DNA of 64,000 nt from Xanthomonas indica. GTDB lineage: Bacteria > Pseudomonadota > Gammaproteobacteria > Xanthomonadales > Xanthomonadaceae. A model generated the notes under the pieces. That model did not search any database. It was not told the DNA's origin and saw only the letters and a list, made by a program, of their open reading frames with translations. Within the stretch, counting starts at the first letter, position 1. Each line of letters opens with the position of its first letter. Of the stretch, positions 16,554-25,260 are shown piece after piece. Made by a program: the position numbers and the translations under genes. The stretch is taken from the NCBI RefSeq assembly GCF_040529045.1, contig NZ_CP131914.1, forward strand, positions 3,704,501-3,768,500, given 5' to 3'.

Positions 16554-17996
16554 TCAGCGCCGCGCCAGCCAAGCGCTGAGGCCGGCCGCCAGGCGCTGCT
16601 GCAAGGACGTGTAGGGAGGAAAGAACGCTTTGACGATCGGCAGGCGGCCGCCCTGCAGCAGCGCGCGCTCGTGCGAGAAGGCGCGGAAGCCGTGCACGCC
16701 GTGGCCGCTGCCGAAGCCCGAGGCGCCCACCCCGCCGAACGGCAGGCCGCTGTGCACGAACTGCTGCAGGCAGTGGTTGACCACCGCGCTGCCGGAACTG
16801 GTGCGCGCCAGCACCCGCGCGATGCCGGCGCGGTCGCGGCTCCACAGATACAGCGCCAGCGGCTTGGGCGCAGCGTCGAGCCGGTCGAGCACCTCGTCGA
16901 GGTGCGCGAACTCCACCACCGGCAGCACCGGACCGAAGATCTCTTCCTGCGCGATCCGCGCCTGCGCCGGCACCTGCGCCAGCAGCGTCGGCGCCACGTA
17001 GCGCCGTGCCGCGTCGTGCTCGCCACCGGCCAGCAGCTGCGCGCCGCCGGCGCGCGCCTCGTCGATCAGGTCGGCCACGCGCGCGGCATGCGCCGGGTGG
17101 ATCATGCGCGCCAGGTGCGGGCTGGCGGCGACCGCCTGCGCATCGGTACCGTAGCGCTGCGCCAGCAGCGCGCGGCAGTGGTCGAGCAGGCGCGCGCCGA
17201 CATCGCGATGCACGAACAAGGTATCCGGTGCGATGCAGGTCTGTCCGGCGTTGACCAGCTTGGCCCAGACGATCACCTCGGCGGCGCGGCGCAGGTCGGC
17301 GCTACGGTCGACGATCACCGGCGACTTGCCGCCCAGCTCCAGCGTCACCGGGGTCAACTGCCGCGCCGCCGCGGCCATCACCTGCCGGCCCACCGACGCC
17401 GAGCCGGTGAAGAACACATGGTCGAACGGACACGCCAGCAAGGCCTGCGCGGTCGCCGCACCGCCCTGCACCAGCGCCACTTCCTCCGGCGCGAACGCCT
17501 CCTCCAGCACTGCCTGCAGCACCGCGTTGACCTGCGGCGTGAATTCGGACGGCTTGATCAGCGCGGTGTTGCCGGCGGCCAGCGCCGACACCAGCGGCCC
17601 CAGCACGGTGGCCACCGGATAGTTCCAGGGCCCGATGATCAGGCAGCGGCCCTTGGGCTGGTAGGCGATGCGCGCGCGCGTGCCCAGGGCCAGCAGGGTC
17701 GGCGCGACCTTGCGCGGCCGCATCCAGCGCGGCAGCTGCGCGATGGCGGTGGCGATCTCGTCGACCACCGGCAGCAGCTCGGTCAATTCCACTTCCAGCG
17801 CAGGCTTGGCGAAATCGGCGGCGAAGGCGGCGATCAAGGCCTGCCGCCGCGCCAGCAACGCATCGCGCAGCGCCCGCAGATGCGCGCGCCGCGCGTTCGC
17901 CGACGAGCCGCGCCAAGCCAGCGCGGTGGCCTGCTGCGCGGCGAACAGCGCCGCGATCGTCTCCGGCGCGGTGTCCTGCACGGGCTCAGGCGACAT
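16554..17996 (-). CDS. aldehyde dehydrogenase, coniferyl-aldehyde-dehydrogenase type
   Basis: A 480-residue NAD(P)-dependent aldehyde dehydrogenase. Key motifs are present: the oxyanion Asn in IGPWNYPVATVLGPL, the nucleotide loop FTGSASVGRQVM, the general base Glu in VTLELGGKSPVIV and the nucleophilic Cys in NAGQTCIAPDT. The end (PPYTSLQQRLAAGL) is typical of class 3-like/coniferyl aldehyde dehydrogenases, which oxidise aromatic or medium-chain aldehydes. The ATG at 17996 follows AGGAGA. It is 99 bp downstream of the MFS gene in the leftward cluster and may oxidise an aldehyde released by the aldolases, though it could also act on plant lignin aldehydes. Confidence 0.9.
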   Translation of the reverse strand: MSPEPVQDTAPETIAALFAAQQATALAWRGSSANARRAHLRALRDALLARRQALIAAFAADFAKPALEVELTELLPVVDEIATAIAQLPRWMRPRKVAPTLLALGTRARIAYQPKGRCLIIGPWNYPVATVLGPLVSALAAGNTALIKPSEFTPQVNAVLQAVLEEAFAPEEVALVQGGAATAQALLACPFDHVFFTGSASVGRQVMAAAARQLTPVTLELGGKSPVIVDRSADLRRAAEVIVWAKLVNAGQTCIAPDTLFVHRDVGARLLDHCRALLAQRYGTDAQAVAASPHLARMIHPAHAARVADLIDEARAGGAQLLAGGEHDAARRYVAPTLLAQVPAQARIAQEEIFGPVLPVVEFAHLDEVLDRLDAAPKPLALYLWSRDRAGIARVLARTSSGSAVVNHCLQQFVHSGLPFGGVGASGFGSGHGVHGFRAFSHERALLQGGRLPIVKAFFPPYTSLQQRLAAGLSAWLARR

Positions 17997-18095
17997 CACC
18001 GTTCTCCTGCCTGCCGGACGTCGACAGCCACATTGCGCAGGGCAGCGCCCTGCCCCGCGCCACGCGTGCCCGACGGGCATGCGTCGCGGCCGCGA

Positions 18096-19319
18096 TCACC
18101 GCGCATGCGAACCGGCCTGCACGGCGACCGGACCGCGTTGCCGCCGGCCGATCCACAGCGCCAGCAGCGCCGCCGCCAGCGCGAAGCCCAGGCCGACCAG
18201 CGGCACCGGCGCCGGATCGTCGGCGTGCAGCAACAGCGAGGCCAGCAACGGCCCGCAGGCCGAGCCGATCAATTGCGCGGCCGGTACCAGCACCGCCACC
18301 CGCCCCTGCGCATCGGCGCGCAGCGCCAGGCCGACATGGAACGGCATCAGGAACATCCAGGCGAAGCCGAAGGCCACGCACACCGCCGCGAACCCGAGTG
18401 CCGGATTGCCGGGAACCCGATACATGGACGCGGCCACCAGGCACAGCACCAGGCTGCCCAGGGTCAGGGTCGCCGTCACCGACAGCCGCCGCACCCAGTA
18501 GATCGCCGCCAGTCCGCCGGCGATCTGCATGCCCAGCACCCACGAGGTCTGCAGTTGCGCCGCATGCGCGTCCAGCCCCGCACGCAGCGCCAGCGGTTCC
18601 AGGTAGGCCCACAGCGCGCCGATCGCCGACATCTGCAGGAACGCCACCAGCAGCGGCGCCAGCGTCGCCGGCGACCAGCGCAGCCTGGCGGTGGCGGTCG
18701 TCGCGCACGGCGCAATGGCTGCGGACGCCAGGGACGCTGGCGCGGTCAGTGCCGCCGCCAGCGGCAGCACCAGCAGGCAGGTCGCGGCCATGGCGACGAA
18801 GCCGCCCTTCCAGCCGGCCGCCGGCAACACCCACAGCGCCAGCGCCGCCGCCAGCGCGATCTGCGCCAAGGCCTGCAGCACCATGAACACCGCGGTGGTC
18901 CGGTCCGGCGTCGCCGCACGCACGATGCTGACCGTGGCGACCCAGACCAGCAGGCCCTCGGCCAGGCCGGCGGCCGCGCGCAGCGCGACGAAGGCCGCGT
19001 CACCCTGCGCCTGCACCGTGGCCAGATTCAGCAGCGCCGCCAATAGCGCCGCCACGATCGCGGTGGCGCGCTGCCAGGACACCGGCAGCAGCGCATCGCC
19101 CAGCGCCACGCCGATGCCCAGCGCGATGATCTCGCCCATCGCCACCACGCCCACCCCGGGCAGCGTGATCAGGCGCTGCTCGACCAGCGCGCCGAGCACG
19201 ATCGGCTGCACGCCGAGGATCAGCAGGGCGATGGCGCCGATCGACAAGGCCGCGGCGAGCGGACGCGCCGCCTGCGCAGCCGATGGCGGGATGGACGATG
19301 CGGAGGGCTTGTCGGTCAT
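18096..19319 (-). CDS. MFS transporter (12 helices), substrate unknown
   Basis: A 407-residue inner-membrane protein with about 12 hydrophobic segments, starting LAAALSIGAIALLILGVQPI and ending in a basic tail (IGRRQRGPVAVQ). The loop-2/3 MFS signature is degenerate (ALLPVSWQRATA), as in sugar or acid carriers of this superfamily rather than drug pumps. It begins 12 bp after the aldolase-like gene, and its GAGGA ribosome site overlaps that gene's stop codon, so the two are probably co-transcribed. Context suggests uptake of the compound handled by the kinase/aldolase/aminotransferase set. Confidence 0.85.
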   Translation of the reverse strand: MTDKPSASSIPPSAAQAARPLAAALSIGAIALLILGVQPIVLGALVEQRLITLPGVGVVAMGEIIALGIGVALGDALLPVSWQRATAIVAALLAALLNLATVQAQGDAAFVALRAAAGLAEGLLVWVATVSIVRAATPDRTTAVFMVLQALAQIALAAALALWVLPAAGWKGGFVAMAATCLLVLPLAAALTAPASLASAAIAPCATTATARLRWSPATLAPLLVAFLQMSAIGALWAYLEPLALRAGLDAHAAQLQTSWVLGMQIAGGLAAIYWVRRLSVTATLTLGSLVLCLVAASMYRVPGNPALGFAAVCVAFGFAWMFLMPFHVGLALRADAQGRVAVLVPAAQLIGSACGPLLASLLLHADDPAPVPLVGLGFALAAALLALWIGRRQRGPVAVQAGSHAR

Positions 19320-19331
19320 CGCAGCGATTCC

Positions 19332-19970
19332 TCAATACCCGGTACTTTCGGCCGGCAGTTCGCCCGCGGCAAACGCCGCGGCGGCCCGCCTCTGGTCCTT
19401 GCGCAAGCGCCCGTTGGCGATGCGCCGCACCCACCATGGCAGTTCCCGCACCTGCCCGCCGGTGGCCGCGGCAAGCACATAGGCCTTGGCGCATTTTTCG
19501 AACAGTTCCACGTTCAGCGCCAGCCGCTGCGCACTGGTCCCCAGGCACAGCGGGCGCCCGCCCAGCAGCAGGGCGTTGCCGATCTGCGGCGGACCGCTGG
19601 TCAACCGGTCCGCAGCCGCCAGCGGTGCCGGCATCGGCCCGATGTGCCGGGCCTGCTCGTCGAACACCTGCGGCAGCACGCCGCCGACATCGGCCAGGCG
19701 ATGGCCGAACGCGCCCGCCGACCAGGCGCTGGCACCGACGTCGGGACGCCGCAGGTACACCTGCGCGTGCACCTGCGCCGACGCCGGCAGCGCCGGGTCG
19801 CGCCAGTCCAGCCACTGCGGCCGCTCCGCATCGAGCGCGCCGCAGCACATCGCCGTGCTGCCCGGACAGCGCAGCGCCAGCGCTGCCGCATCGTCGCCGA
19901 GCAGGCGCTTGGCCACGAGCCGCTCGCGGGTGTGCAGCCACAGCGATTCGATGTGCGAGAGGGTGGGCAT
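19332..19970 (-). CDS. class II aldolase/adducin-fold protein lacking the metal site
   Basis: A 212-residue protein that aligns with the class II aldolase encoded at 21472-22113 over its core (VHAQVYLRRPDVGASA against LHAQVLRRRPDVACSI; LCLGTSAQRLALNVEL against LCCGRSLEQAVAAVDA). All catalytic residues are lost: the Glu is Ser64, the two zinc histidines of HTH are Trp83 and Ala85, and the His of NHG is Gly138. It is therefore unlikely to be an active aldolase; a structural or regulatory partner of the intact paralogue or a different activity is possible. It starts 3 bp after the aminotransferase stop in the same operon. Confidence 0.7.
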   Translation of the reverse strand: MPTLSHIESLWLHTRERLVAKRLLGDDAAALALRCPGSTAMCCGALDAERPQWLDWRDPALPASAQVHAQVYLRRPDVGASAWSAGAFGHRLADVGGVLPQVFDEQARHIGPMPAPLAAADRLTSGPPQIGNALLLGGRPLCLGTSAQRLALNVELFEKCAKAYVLAAATGGQVRELPWWVRRIANGRLRKDQRRAAAAFAAGELPAESTGY

Positions 19971-19973
19971 GCG

Positions 19974-21467
19974 CTACACCAGCTTGAACACGTCGTCGAA
20001 GCGGTTCAGCGCTTCGTCCACCACCGCATCGGTATCGGCGCGGCTGGTGTAGATGCGGCTGCCGGCCAGGGTGATCAGCCCGTGCGCGGAGTACGCCGCG
20101 CCCATCTCCTCCATCATGTGCTTGCGCTGCTTGGCTTCGTTGCGCACGCGCCACAGCTTGTACAGGTTGCCGGTGTCCAGCAGCAGCACGCCGGAGGTCT
20201 GCAGGTGCACGATCGAGCCCATGTTGTAGACCACGTACGGCAGGCCGAGACGGCGGATGATCGCCTCCAGACCCTGCCGCAGGCGATCGCCGGCGCGGCC
20301 GGCCTGGCCGGCGGCATCGCTGCGCTGCGCCTCCAGCAAGGCGTGGTAGCCGGCCACGCAGGACAGCGGATTGGCCGACAGCGTGCCGCCGACGAAGGCC
20401 CGCCGCGCCGTGGTGCCGATGCCGCCGACCAGGCTCATCATCACCTCGCGGCGCCCACCGATCGCCCCGGCCATCGGATAGCCGCCGGCCAGGCATTTGC
20501 CGAGCACGGTGATGTCCGGCAGGACCCCGAAGTAGCCCTGCGCGCCGCCCGGGCCGAGCCGAAAGCCGGTGACCACCTCGTCGAAGATCAGCAGCGCGCC
20601 GAACTCGTCGCAGAGCGTGCGCACCTGCCGGTTGTAGTCGTGATGCACTGGCCGCGTGCCGCTCTCCGGCCCCAGCGGTTCCAGCAGCACCGCCGCGGTG
20701 CCGCCGCGCAGGCGGTTGAGCTGCAGCTTGCGGCGCAATGCCTCCAGATCGTTGGGATGGCATTCCTGGGTGTAGGCGGTGGCGCCACGCGGGATGCCGA
20801 TCGCTTCCATGCGCCCGGTGCCCGGCAGGCGCATGCCGTACACCAACTGGTCGCTCCAGCCGTGGTAGGCGCCGCCGATCTTGATGATCCATTTCTTGCG
20901 GGTGTGGGTGCGGGCCAGGCGCACCGCACCCATCACCGCCTCGGTGCCGGAACCGAGCAAGCGCAGCATCTCCACCGCCGGCATGCTGGCGCAGACCAGT
21001 TCGGCCAGCTTGACCTCGTATTCGTGCAGCAGGCCGGTCACCGGGCCGCACTGGTCCAGCACCGCCTGCACGTGTTCGCGCAGTTCCGGCGGATTGGACC
21101 CGAGCAGGGTCGGGCCGCCGGCCTGCAGGAAGTCGATGTAGCGGTTGCCGTCGACGTCGGTCAGGTACGCGCCCTCGGCGCTGTGCATGGCCAGCGGGAA
21201 CGGATGGTTGAACGCCAGGTTGTGCTGCACGCCGCCGGGGATCACCTGCTTGGCCGCCTCGCCCAGGCGCCTGGAGCCCTGGCAACGCTCGTCGAAGTAG
21301 CGCATCACCTTGGCCATGCCGGCGGCGCCGATCGGCCGCATCGGCTGGTTCACCAGCGCATGGAAGCGCGCGTACAACTGGTCCACATCGGGCCATTGCG
21401 AAATGGCGGGGGTCTGGCTCATGGTCGGTGCCGGGTTCGGGGGAGCGGAAACGGAAAGAGCGTGCAT
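19974..21467 (-). CDS. class III PLP aminotransferase (HemL-like)
   Basis: A 497-residue PLP enzyme of aminotransferase class III. It shows TDVDGNRYIDFLQAGGPTLL, the cofactor contact LLGSGTEAVMGAVRLARTHT, LLIFDEVVTGFRLG with the Asp that binds the PLP nitrogen, and the Schiff-base lysine in TVLGKCLAGGYPMAGAIGGR. The pattern is close to glutamate-1-semialdehyde aminomutase, but the sugar-type operon argues for a transaminase on an amino or keto carbohydrate. The ATG at 21467 lies 5 bp after the upstream aldolase stop; an in-frame ATG at 21422 is an alternative. It is central in the leftward cluster. Confidence 0.88.
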   Translation of the reverse strand: MHALSVSAPPNPAPTMSQTPAISQWPDVDQLYARFHALVNQPMRPIGAAGMAKVMRYFDERCQGSRRLGEAAKQVIPGGVQHNLAFNHPFPLAMHSAEGAYLTDVDGNRYIDFLQAGGPTLLGSNPPELREHVQAVLDQCGPVTGLLHEYEVKLAELVCASMPAVEMLRLLGSGTEAVMGAVRLARTHTRKKWIIKIGGAYHGWSDQLVYGMRLPGTGRMEAIGIPRGATAYTQECHPNDLEALRRKLQLNRLRGGTAAVLLEPLGPESGTRPVHHDYNRQVRTLCDEFGALLIFDEVVTGFRLGPGGAQGYFGVLPDITVLGKCLAGGYPMAGAIGGRREVMMSLVGGIGTTARRAFVGGTLSANPLSCVAGYHALLEAQRSDAAGQAGRAGDRLRQGLEAIIRRLGLPYVVYNMGSIVHLQTSGVLLLDTGNLYKLWRVRNEAKQRKHMMEEMGAAYSAHGLITLAGSRIYTSRADTDAVVDEALNRFDDVFKLV

Positions 21468-21471
21468 GGGG

Positions 21472-22113
21472 TCAGGACTCCAGTGCGTTGAGGACGGCGC
21501 GCAACGGCGCGGCCAGTCCGGTGTCGTGCAGGGCACGGCGTCGGATGCGGCGTGTCAGGTGTTCGCGCGCCACCTGCTCCAGCGCATCGACCGCCGCCAC
21601 CGCCTGCTCCAGGCTGCGGCCGCAGCACAGCACGCCGTGGTTGCGCATCAGATAGGCGTTGCGCGATGGGCGCAGTTGCCGCGCCAGCAGCCAGGCCAAC
21701 AGCCCGGTGCCGGACGGGAAGTAACCGACCATCGGCACGCTGTGGCCGATCGCCACCTGCAACGCCGGGTCCTCCACCGGCAGCGCCGCACCGAGCAGCG
21801 CGCAGGCGCTGGCCACCGGCTGATGGGTGTGGATGCTGCAGGCCACGTCAGGCCGGCGGCGCAGCACCTGCGCATGCAGCCCGGTCTCCACCGACGGCGT
21901 GGCGGCGCCATCCAGTTGCCGCAGGTCGGCCAGGCGCACCACGCAGATGTCTTCGGCGCGCATCGCCAGGTAATCGATGGCCGACGGCGTCACCGCGAAG
22001 CGCTCGGCGTCCAGGCGCAAGGCGACGTTGCCGCCGGTCCCGGCCAGGTAGCCGCGCCGCGACAGTTCCACGCACAGCGCGACCACGCGCGCGCGTTGTT
22101 CATGGGCAAACAT
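21472..22113 (-). CDS. class II aldolase/adducin family protein (FucA-like)
   Basis: A 213-residue zinc-dependent aldolase. The active-site set is complete: substrate loop GTGGNVALRL, catalytic Glu76 in VETGLHAQ, zinc ligands His95 and His97 in SIHTHQP and His159 in RNHG. Family members cleave phosphorylated ketoses into dihydroxyacetone phosphate and an aldehyde, or epimerise ribulose phosphate. Length matches FucA. It overlaps the upstream FGGY kinase gene by 14 bp, which suggests the kinase supplies its phosphorylated substrate. Confidence 0.9.
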   Translation of the reverse strand: MFAHEQRARVVALCVELSRRGYLAGTGGNVALRLDAERFAVTPSAIDYLAMRAEDICVVRLADLRQLDGAATPSVETGLHAQVLRRRPDVACSIHTHQPVASACALLGAALPVEDPALQVAIGHSVPMVGYFPSGTGLLAWLLARQLRPSRNAYLMRNHGVLCCGRSLEQAVAAVDALEQVAREHLTRRIRRRALHDTGLAAPLRAVLNALES

Positions 22114-23743
22114 GCTGGGGCACCTCCGGCACGCACTCGGGAAGGGGATTCATGCGCCGGTAGATCGGCGCCAGGGTGCGCTGCAACTCGCGGAACGTCG
22201 CATAGCGGTCGTCGTACAGCGCGCGCGTGGCCGCAGACGGTTCGTACACCCGGCGCGCACGTTGCAGCGCCGGCAGGTCGGCGAAGCGCAGCCGGCCCAG
22301 GCCCACGCCGGCGATGAAGGTGGCGCCGATCGCATTGGCCTGGATCGGGTTGTGCAGTTGCCGGATCGGCTGGCCGCTGACGTCGGCGATGATCTGGCAC
22401 CACAGGTCCGACTGCGCGCCGCCGCCGACCGCGGCGACCACCCCGGGATCGCGGCCGAGCAGGCGCGCGAACGGCTCCATCATCCAGCGCGTGTTCAACG
22501 CCACGCCTTCCATGAAGGCGCGGATGATGTCCTCGCGGGTGTGCATCAGCGACAGGTTGACCAGGCCGGCGCGCAGGCTGTGGTCCTCCACCGGGGTGCG
22601 CTCGCCGAACAGCCACGGCATGTACACCAGGCCGTTGGCGCCCGCCGGCACCCGCGCGGCGATCACGTTGAGCACTTCGTACACGTCCGGGCGCTCCTCG
22701 TCGCGGAGCAGTTCGTCCGGATGGAACAGGATGCGGTCGCGCAGGAACGACAGGTTGGCGCCGGCGGTGGACTGCAGCGCGGTGGCCAGGTAGCGCCCGC
22801 TCACCGCACACGGCACGGCGGCGATATTGCTGAACACGTCGGTCTTCATCCGCGGCACGTGCGCGCCCAGCCACGACGAGGTGCCGAGGTACAGATGCGA
22901 GGCGTAGTCCTCGACGGCCGCGGCCACCGCCACCGCCGAGTTGTCGATGGCGCCGGCGATCACCCGGGTCTGCGGCGACAGGCCCAGCTGCGCGGCCACG
23001 CCCGGCAGCAGCGGTCCCAGCACCTCGGTGGAGGCCACCAGGTCCGGCAGCTTGTCGCGCTCGATGCCGAGCAGGCGCAGCAGGCCGTCGTCGTAGCGGA
23101 TCCGCATCGGGTCGCGGTTGTCGGTGACCCAGGTGGTGAGCACCGAATCGGCGGTGGCGCAGAAGCGCCCGGTCAGGCGCAGGTTGAGATAGTCCAGCGC
23201 GTTGAGGAACTTGTGCGTGCGCTGGTAGCGCTGCGGTTCGTGGTCGCGCAGGTAGGCGATGTGGCCGGCGCAATCCTTGCCGCTGCCGGCCGGCGCCCCG
23301 CCGCTTAGGCGCAGCCAGCGCAGCAGCTTCAGCGGCGCGTAGCCGCGCACGTTGAGCCAGCGCCCGCGCAGGCGCCGCGCGATCGCCGCCTGCCCGCGCA
23401 TGTCCAGCCACAGCATGGCATTGCCCAGCGCACGGCCGTCGCGGTCCACGCACACGGTGCACTCGCCCTGGGTGGAGCAACATACCGCGGTCACCCGCCG
23501 GCGCAGCGCCTCGCCCCCTTGCAGCACCGCTGCGGCGGTGACCAGCAGCGCGTTCCACCAGTCGCGCGGATCCTGCTCGGCGCACACCCCGTGCACGTGC
23601 AGCGGCACCGGTTCGAACGCCCAGGCGATCACCTGGCCGTCCAGGGTGACCAGCGCGCACTTGCAGCCGGAGGTCCCCAGGTCCACCGCCAGCACCAGCG
23701 GCTGGTCGCCGCCACGGTCGGCATCGAGCAGTTCGCTGCGCAT
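22100..23743 (-). CDS. FGGY-family carbohydrate kinase
   Basis: A 547-residue kinase of the xylulokinase/glycerokinase family. The N-terminal ATP-side motif is VLAVDLGTSGCKCALVTLDG, the second phosphate motif is VIAGAIDNSAVAVAAAVEDY, and the C-terminal domain has VAAVGGGAQSDLWCQIIADV followed by the adenosine motif region ANAIGATFIAGVGLG. It would phosphorylate a sugar or polyol; the exact substrate cannot be read from sequence. It starts 3 bp after the porin gene and overlaps the aldolase gene downstream. Confidence 0.92.
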   Translation of the reverse strand: MRSELLDADRGGDQPLVLAVDLGTSGCKCALVTLDGQVIAWAFEPVPLHVHGVCAEQDPRDWWNALLVTAAAVLQGGEALRRRVTAVCCSTQGECTVCVDRDGRALGNAMLWLDMRGQAAIARRLRGRWLNVRGYAPLKLLRWLRLSGGAPAGSGKDCAGHIAYLRDHEPQRYQRTHKFLNALDYLNLRLTGRFCATADSVLTTWVTDNRDPMRIRYDDGLLRLLGIERDKLPDLVASTEVLGPLLPGVAAQLGLSPQTRVIAGAIDNSAVAVAAAVEDYASHLYLGTSSWLGAHVPRMKTDVFSNIAAVPCAVSGRYLATALQSTAGANLSFLRDRILFHPDELLRDEERPDVYEVLNVIAARVPAGANGLVYMPWLFGERTPVEDHSLRAGLVNLSLMHTREDIIRAFMEGVALNTRWMMEPFARLLGRDPGVVAAVGGGAQSDLWCQIIADVSGQPIRQLHNPIQANAIGATFIAGVGLGRLRFADLPALQRARRVYEPSAATRALYDDRYATFRELQRTLAPIYRRMNPLPECVPEVPQHVCP

Positions 23744-23746
23744 GGG

Positions 23747-24664
23747 TCAGAACGTGTAGCCGATCGAGGCCACCAGGGTGTCGCCGTCGGTCTTGCGGAT
23801 GCGCGCGCCGTCCTGCACCCAGTACAGTTCGTGCGCATTGACCCGGGTGCTGACCCAATCCAGGTTCCAGTCCAGGCCCCAGCGCTTGTGGGTGACGCCG
23901 ATCTGGTAGTCGGCGAAGCTGCCCTCGCTGAAGTTGCGCAGCTTCTGGTAGCCGGCGTGCAGGCGCAGCGTGGTGGACGGCAACAGCGACGGCAACAGGG
24001 GGGTCTGGTAATTGAGATCGCCCAGCAAGGTGCCGCGCGAATCGTGGTCGCCGCGGGCGAAGCAGCGCAGCGCCACGGTCGGGTCGGCGGCGAACTGCAG
24101 GATCTGCGCGCACACGCCGCCGGTGTCGGCGCCGCGGTAGGTTTTGGAGAACACGTACAGCAGGCGGCCCTCGACCGCGCCGTAGCCGAGTTCGAGCACG
24201 CCGAAATTGCTGTCGTAGTCGGTGCGGCGGATGTCCTCGGGCGTTCCGGTCTCCAAGTCGATCCGGTGCGGGGCCAGGAAGCTGGCACCGGGGAAGCGCT
24301 CGGTCGCCAGGCCGACGCCGGCATGCCAGGCATCGGGGTTGCCGAAGCGGTAGCCGGCCGCCGCAGTCATACCCAGGCCGTCGCCGTCGAGGAACTGCTT
24401 CTTGCTGACCTTGGCTACCTCCAGCAGCGCGACGAAGCCGCTGGCGTGCACGAACTGGGTGGTCCACTTCAGCGACGGGCGCATCAGCGAGTCGGACACG
24501 CCGCGCGTACGCTGCTCGCTCATCAGCTTGATCTGGTTCTGGAACTCGTAGTTGACCATGCCATCGGGGTCGGCCTGCTGGGCCTGGGCCTGGGCCTGGA
24601 CGCAGCACGCGCCGTGCAGGGCCAGTGCGCCCGCGAGGGTCGCCATGAAGCGGACTGCAGTCAT
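23747..24664 (-). CDS. TorF-family putative outer-membrane porin
   Basis: A 305-residue exported protein with a signal peptide (MTAVRFMATLAGALALHGAC, then a Gln/Ala-rich stretch near the cleavage site) and alternating amphipathic beta-strands such as YEFQNQIKLMSEQRTRGVSD, WTTQFVHASGFVALLEVA and the closing SIGYTF, a C-terminal aromatic residue as in beta-barrels. It resembles the Gcw_chp/TorF family of short porin-like proteins. The ATG at 24664 follows GGGGAG. As the second gene of the leftward cluster it could admit the substrate of the pathway. Confidence 0.82.
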   Translation of the reverse strand: MTAVRFMATLAGALALHGACCVQAQAQAQQADPDGMVNYEFQNQIKLMSEQRTRGVSDSLMRPSLKWTTQFVHASGFVALLEVAKVSKKQFLDGDGLGMTAAAGYRFGNPDAWHAGVGLATERFPGASFLAPHRIDLETGTPEDIRRTDYDSNFGVLELGYGAVEGRLLYVFSKTYRGADTGGVCAQILQFAADPTVALRCFARGDHDSRGTLLGDLNYQTPLLPSLLPSTTLRLHAGYQKLRNFSEGSFADYQIGVTHKRWGLDWNLDWVSTRVNAHELYWVQDGARIRKTDGDTLVASIGYTF

Positions 24665-24750
24665 CTCAATCTCCCCTGGTTCGCTGAGGAAGTGGGACGC
24701 GCGGCGGCCCGCACGTCGATGGCGCCGGCGCGTTGCGCGCGGCGGGTGGG

Positions 24751-25194
24751 CTACTTGGCGCAGACCGGCGTGCTGGGCAGCGCCTGCACGCGGGTGAAGC
24801 GCTCGGTCTCGCCAAGCACTTCCACGCCGACAAAGGCCCGCAGGTCCAGCGCCTTGCCGCTGGCGCGCAGCGTGGCCTTGTAGCGCTTGCCGCTGCGCGG
24901 GTCGAAGGCCCAGCCATCGCGCCAGGTATCGCCGTCCTCGCGCCCGAGGCGCGCGATCTGCACGCCGCAGGTATCGGTGGCGGTGCCGGCGTCCTTGTCC
25001 CAGACGATGCGCCCGCACAAGGCGGCGGCCGCATCCGCGCAGGGCGCGAACTCCACCACCGCGTCCTTGGCCGCGGTCAACCACAGCCCCTGCGCCGTGG
25101 CCGGGGCGGCGCACGCGGTGGCGCTCGCCAGCAACCATCCGGCGACGGCCGTACCGACCGCGCCGCACCACTTCATTCCCGGACTCGCCTGCAT
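24751..25194 (-). CDS. DUF2147 domain exported protein
   Basis: A 147-residue exported protein. The signal peptide ends near CAAPATAQ, and the mature part carries the DUF2147 pattern: GLWLTAAKDAVVEFAPC, LCGRIVWDKDA, DGWAFDPRSGKRYKATL and VGVEVLGETERFTRV. Members are small periplasmic proteins often linked to exported-sugar or lipid loci; no activity is established. The start at 25194 is chosen over an ATG six codons upstream because it has GAGGGGG at good distance. It is the first gene of the leftward cluster, 86 bp before the porin gene. Confidence 0.82.
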   Translation of the reverse strand: MQASPGMKWCGAVGTAVAGWLLASATACAAPATAQGLWLTAAKDAVVEFAPCADAAAALCGRIVWDKDAGTATDTCGVQIARLGREDGDTWRDGWAFDPRSGKRYKATLRASGKALDLRAFVGVEVLGETERFTRVQALPSTPVCAK

Positions 25195-25223
25195 CGAACG
25201 CCCCCTCGCCATCGCGCAATTCA

Positions 25224-25257
25224 GTAGTGAAAACTACCGTATAGCGATCACTACCGT
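25224..25257 (-). promoter_or_regulatory. candidate operator and promoter of the leftward cluster
   Basis: Immediately upstream of the DUF2147 gene, ACTACCGT occurs twice in direct orientation 17 bp apart (25233-25240 and 25250-25257), and GTAGT-GAAA-ACTAC is a perfect inverted repeat (25224-25237). On the minus strand TTGCAA near 25258-25263 and CTATAC about 15 bp later resemble -35 and -10 boxes, so a repressor here would cover the promoter. Confidence 0.5.
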
Positions 25258-25260
25258 TTT

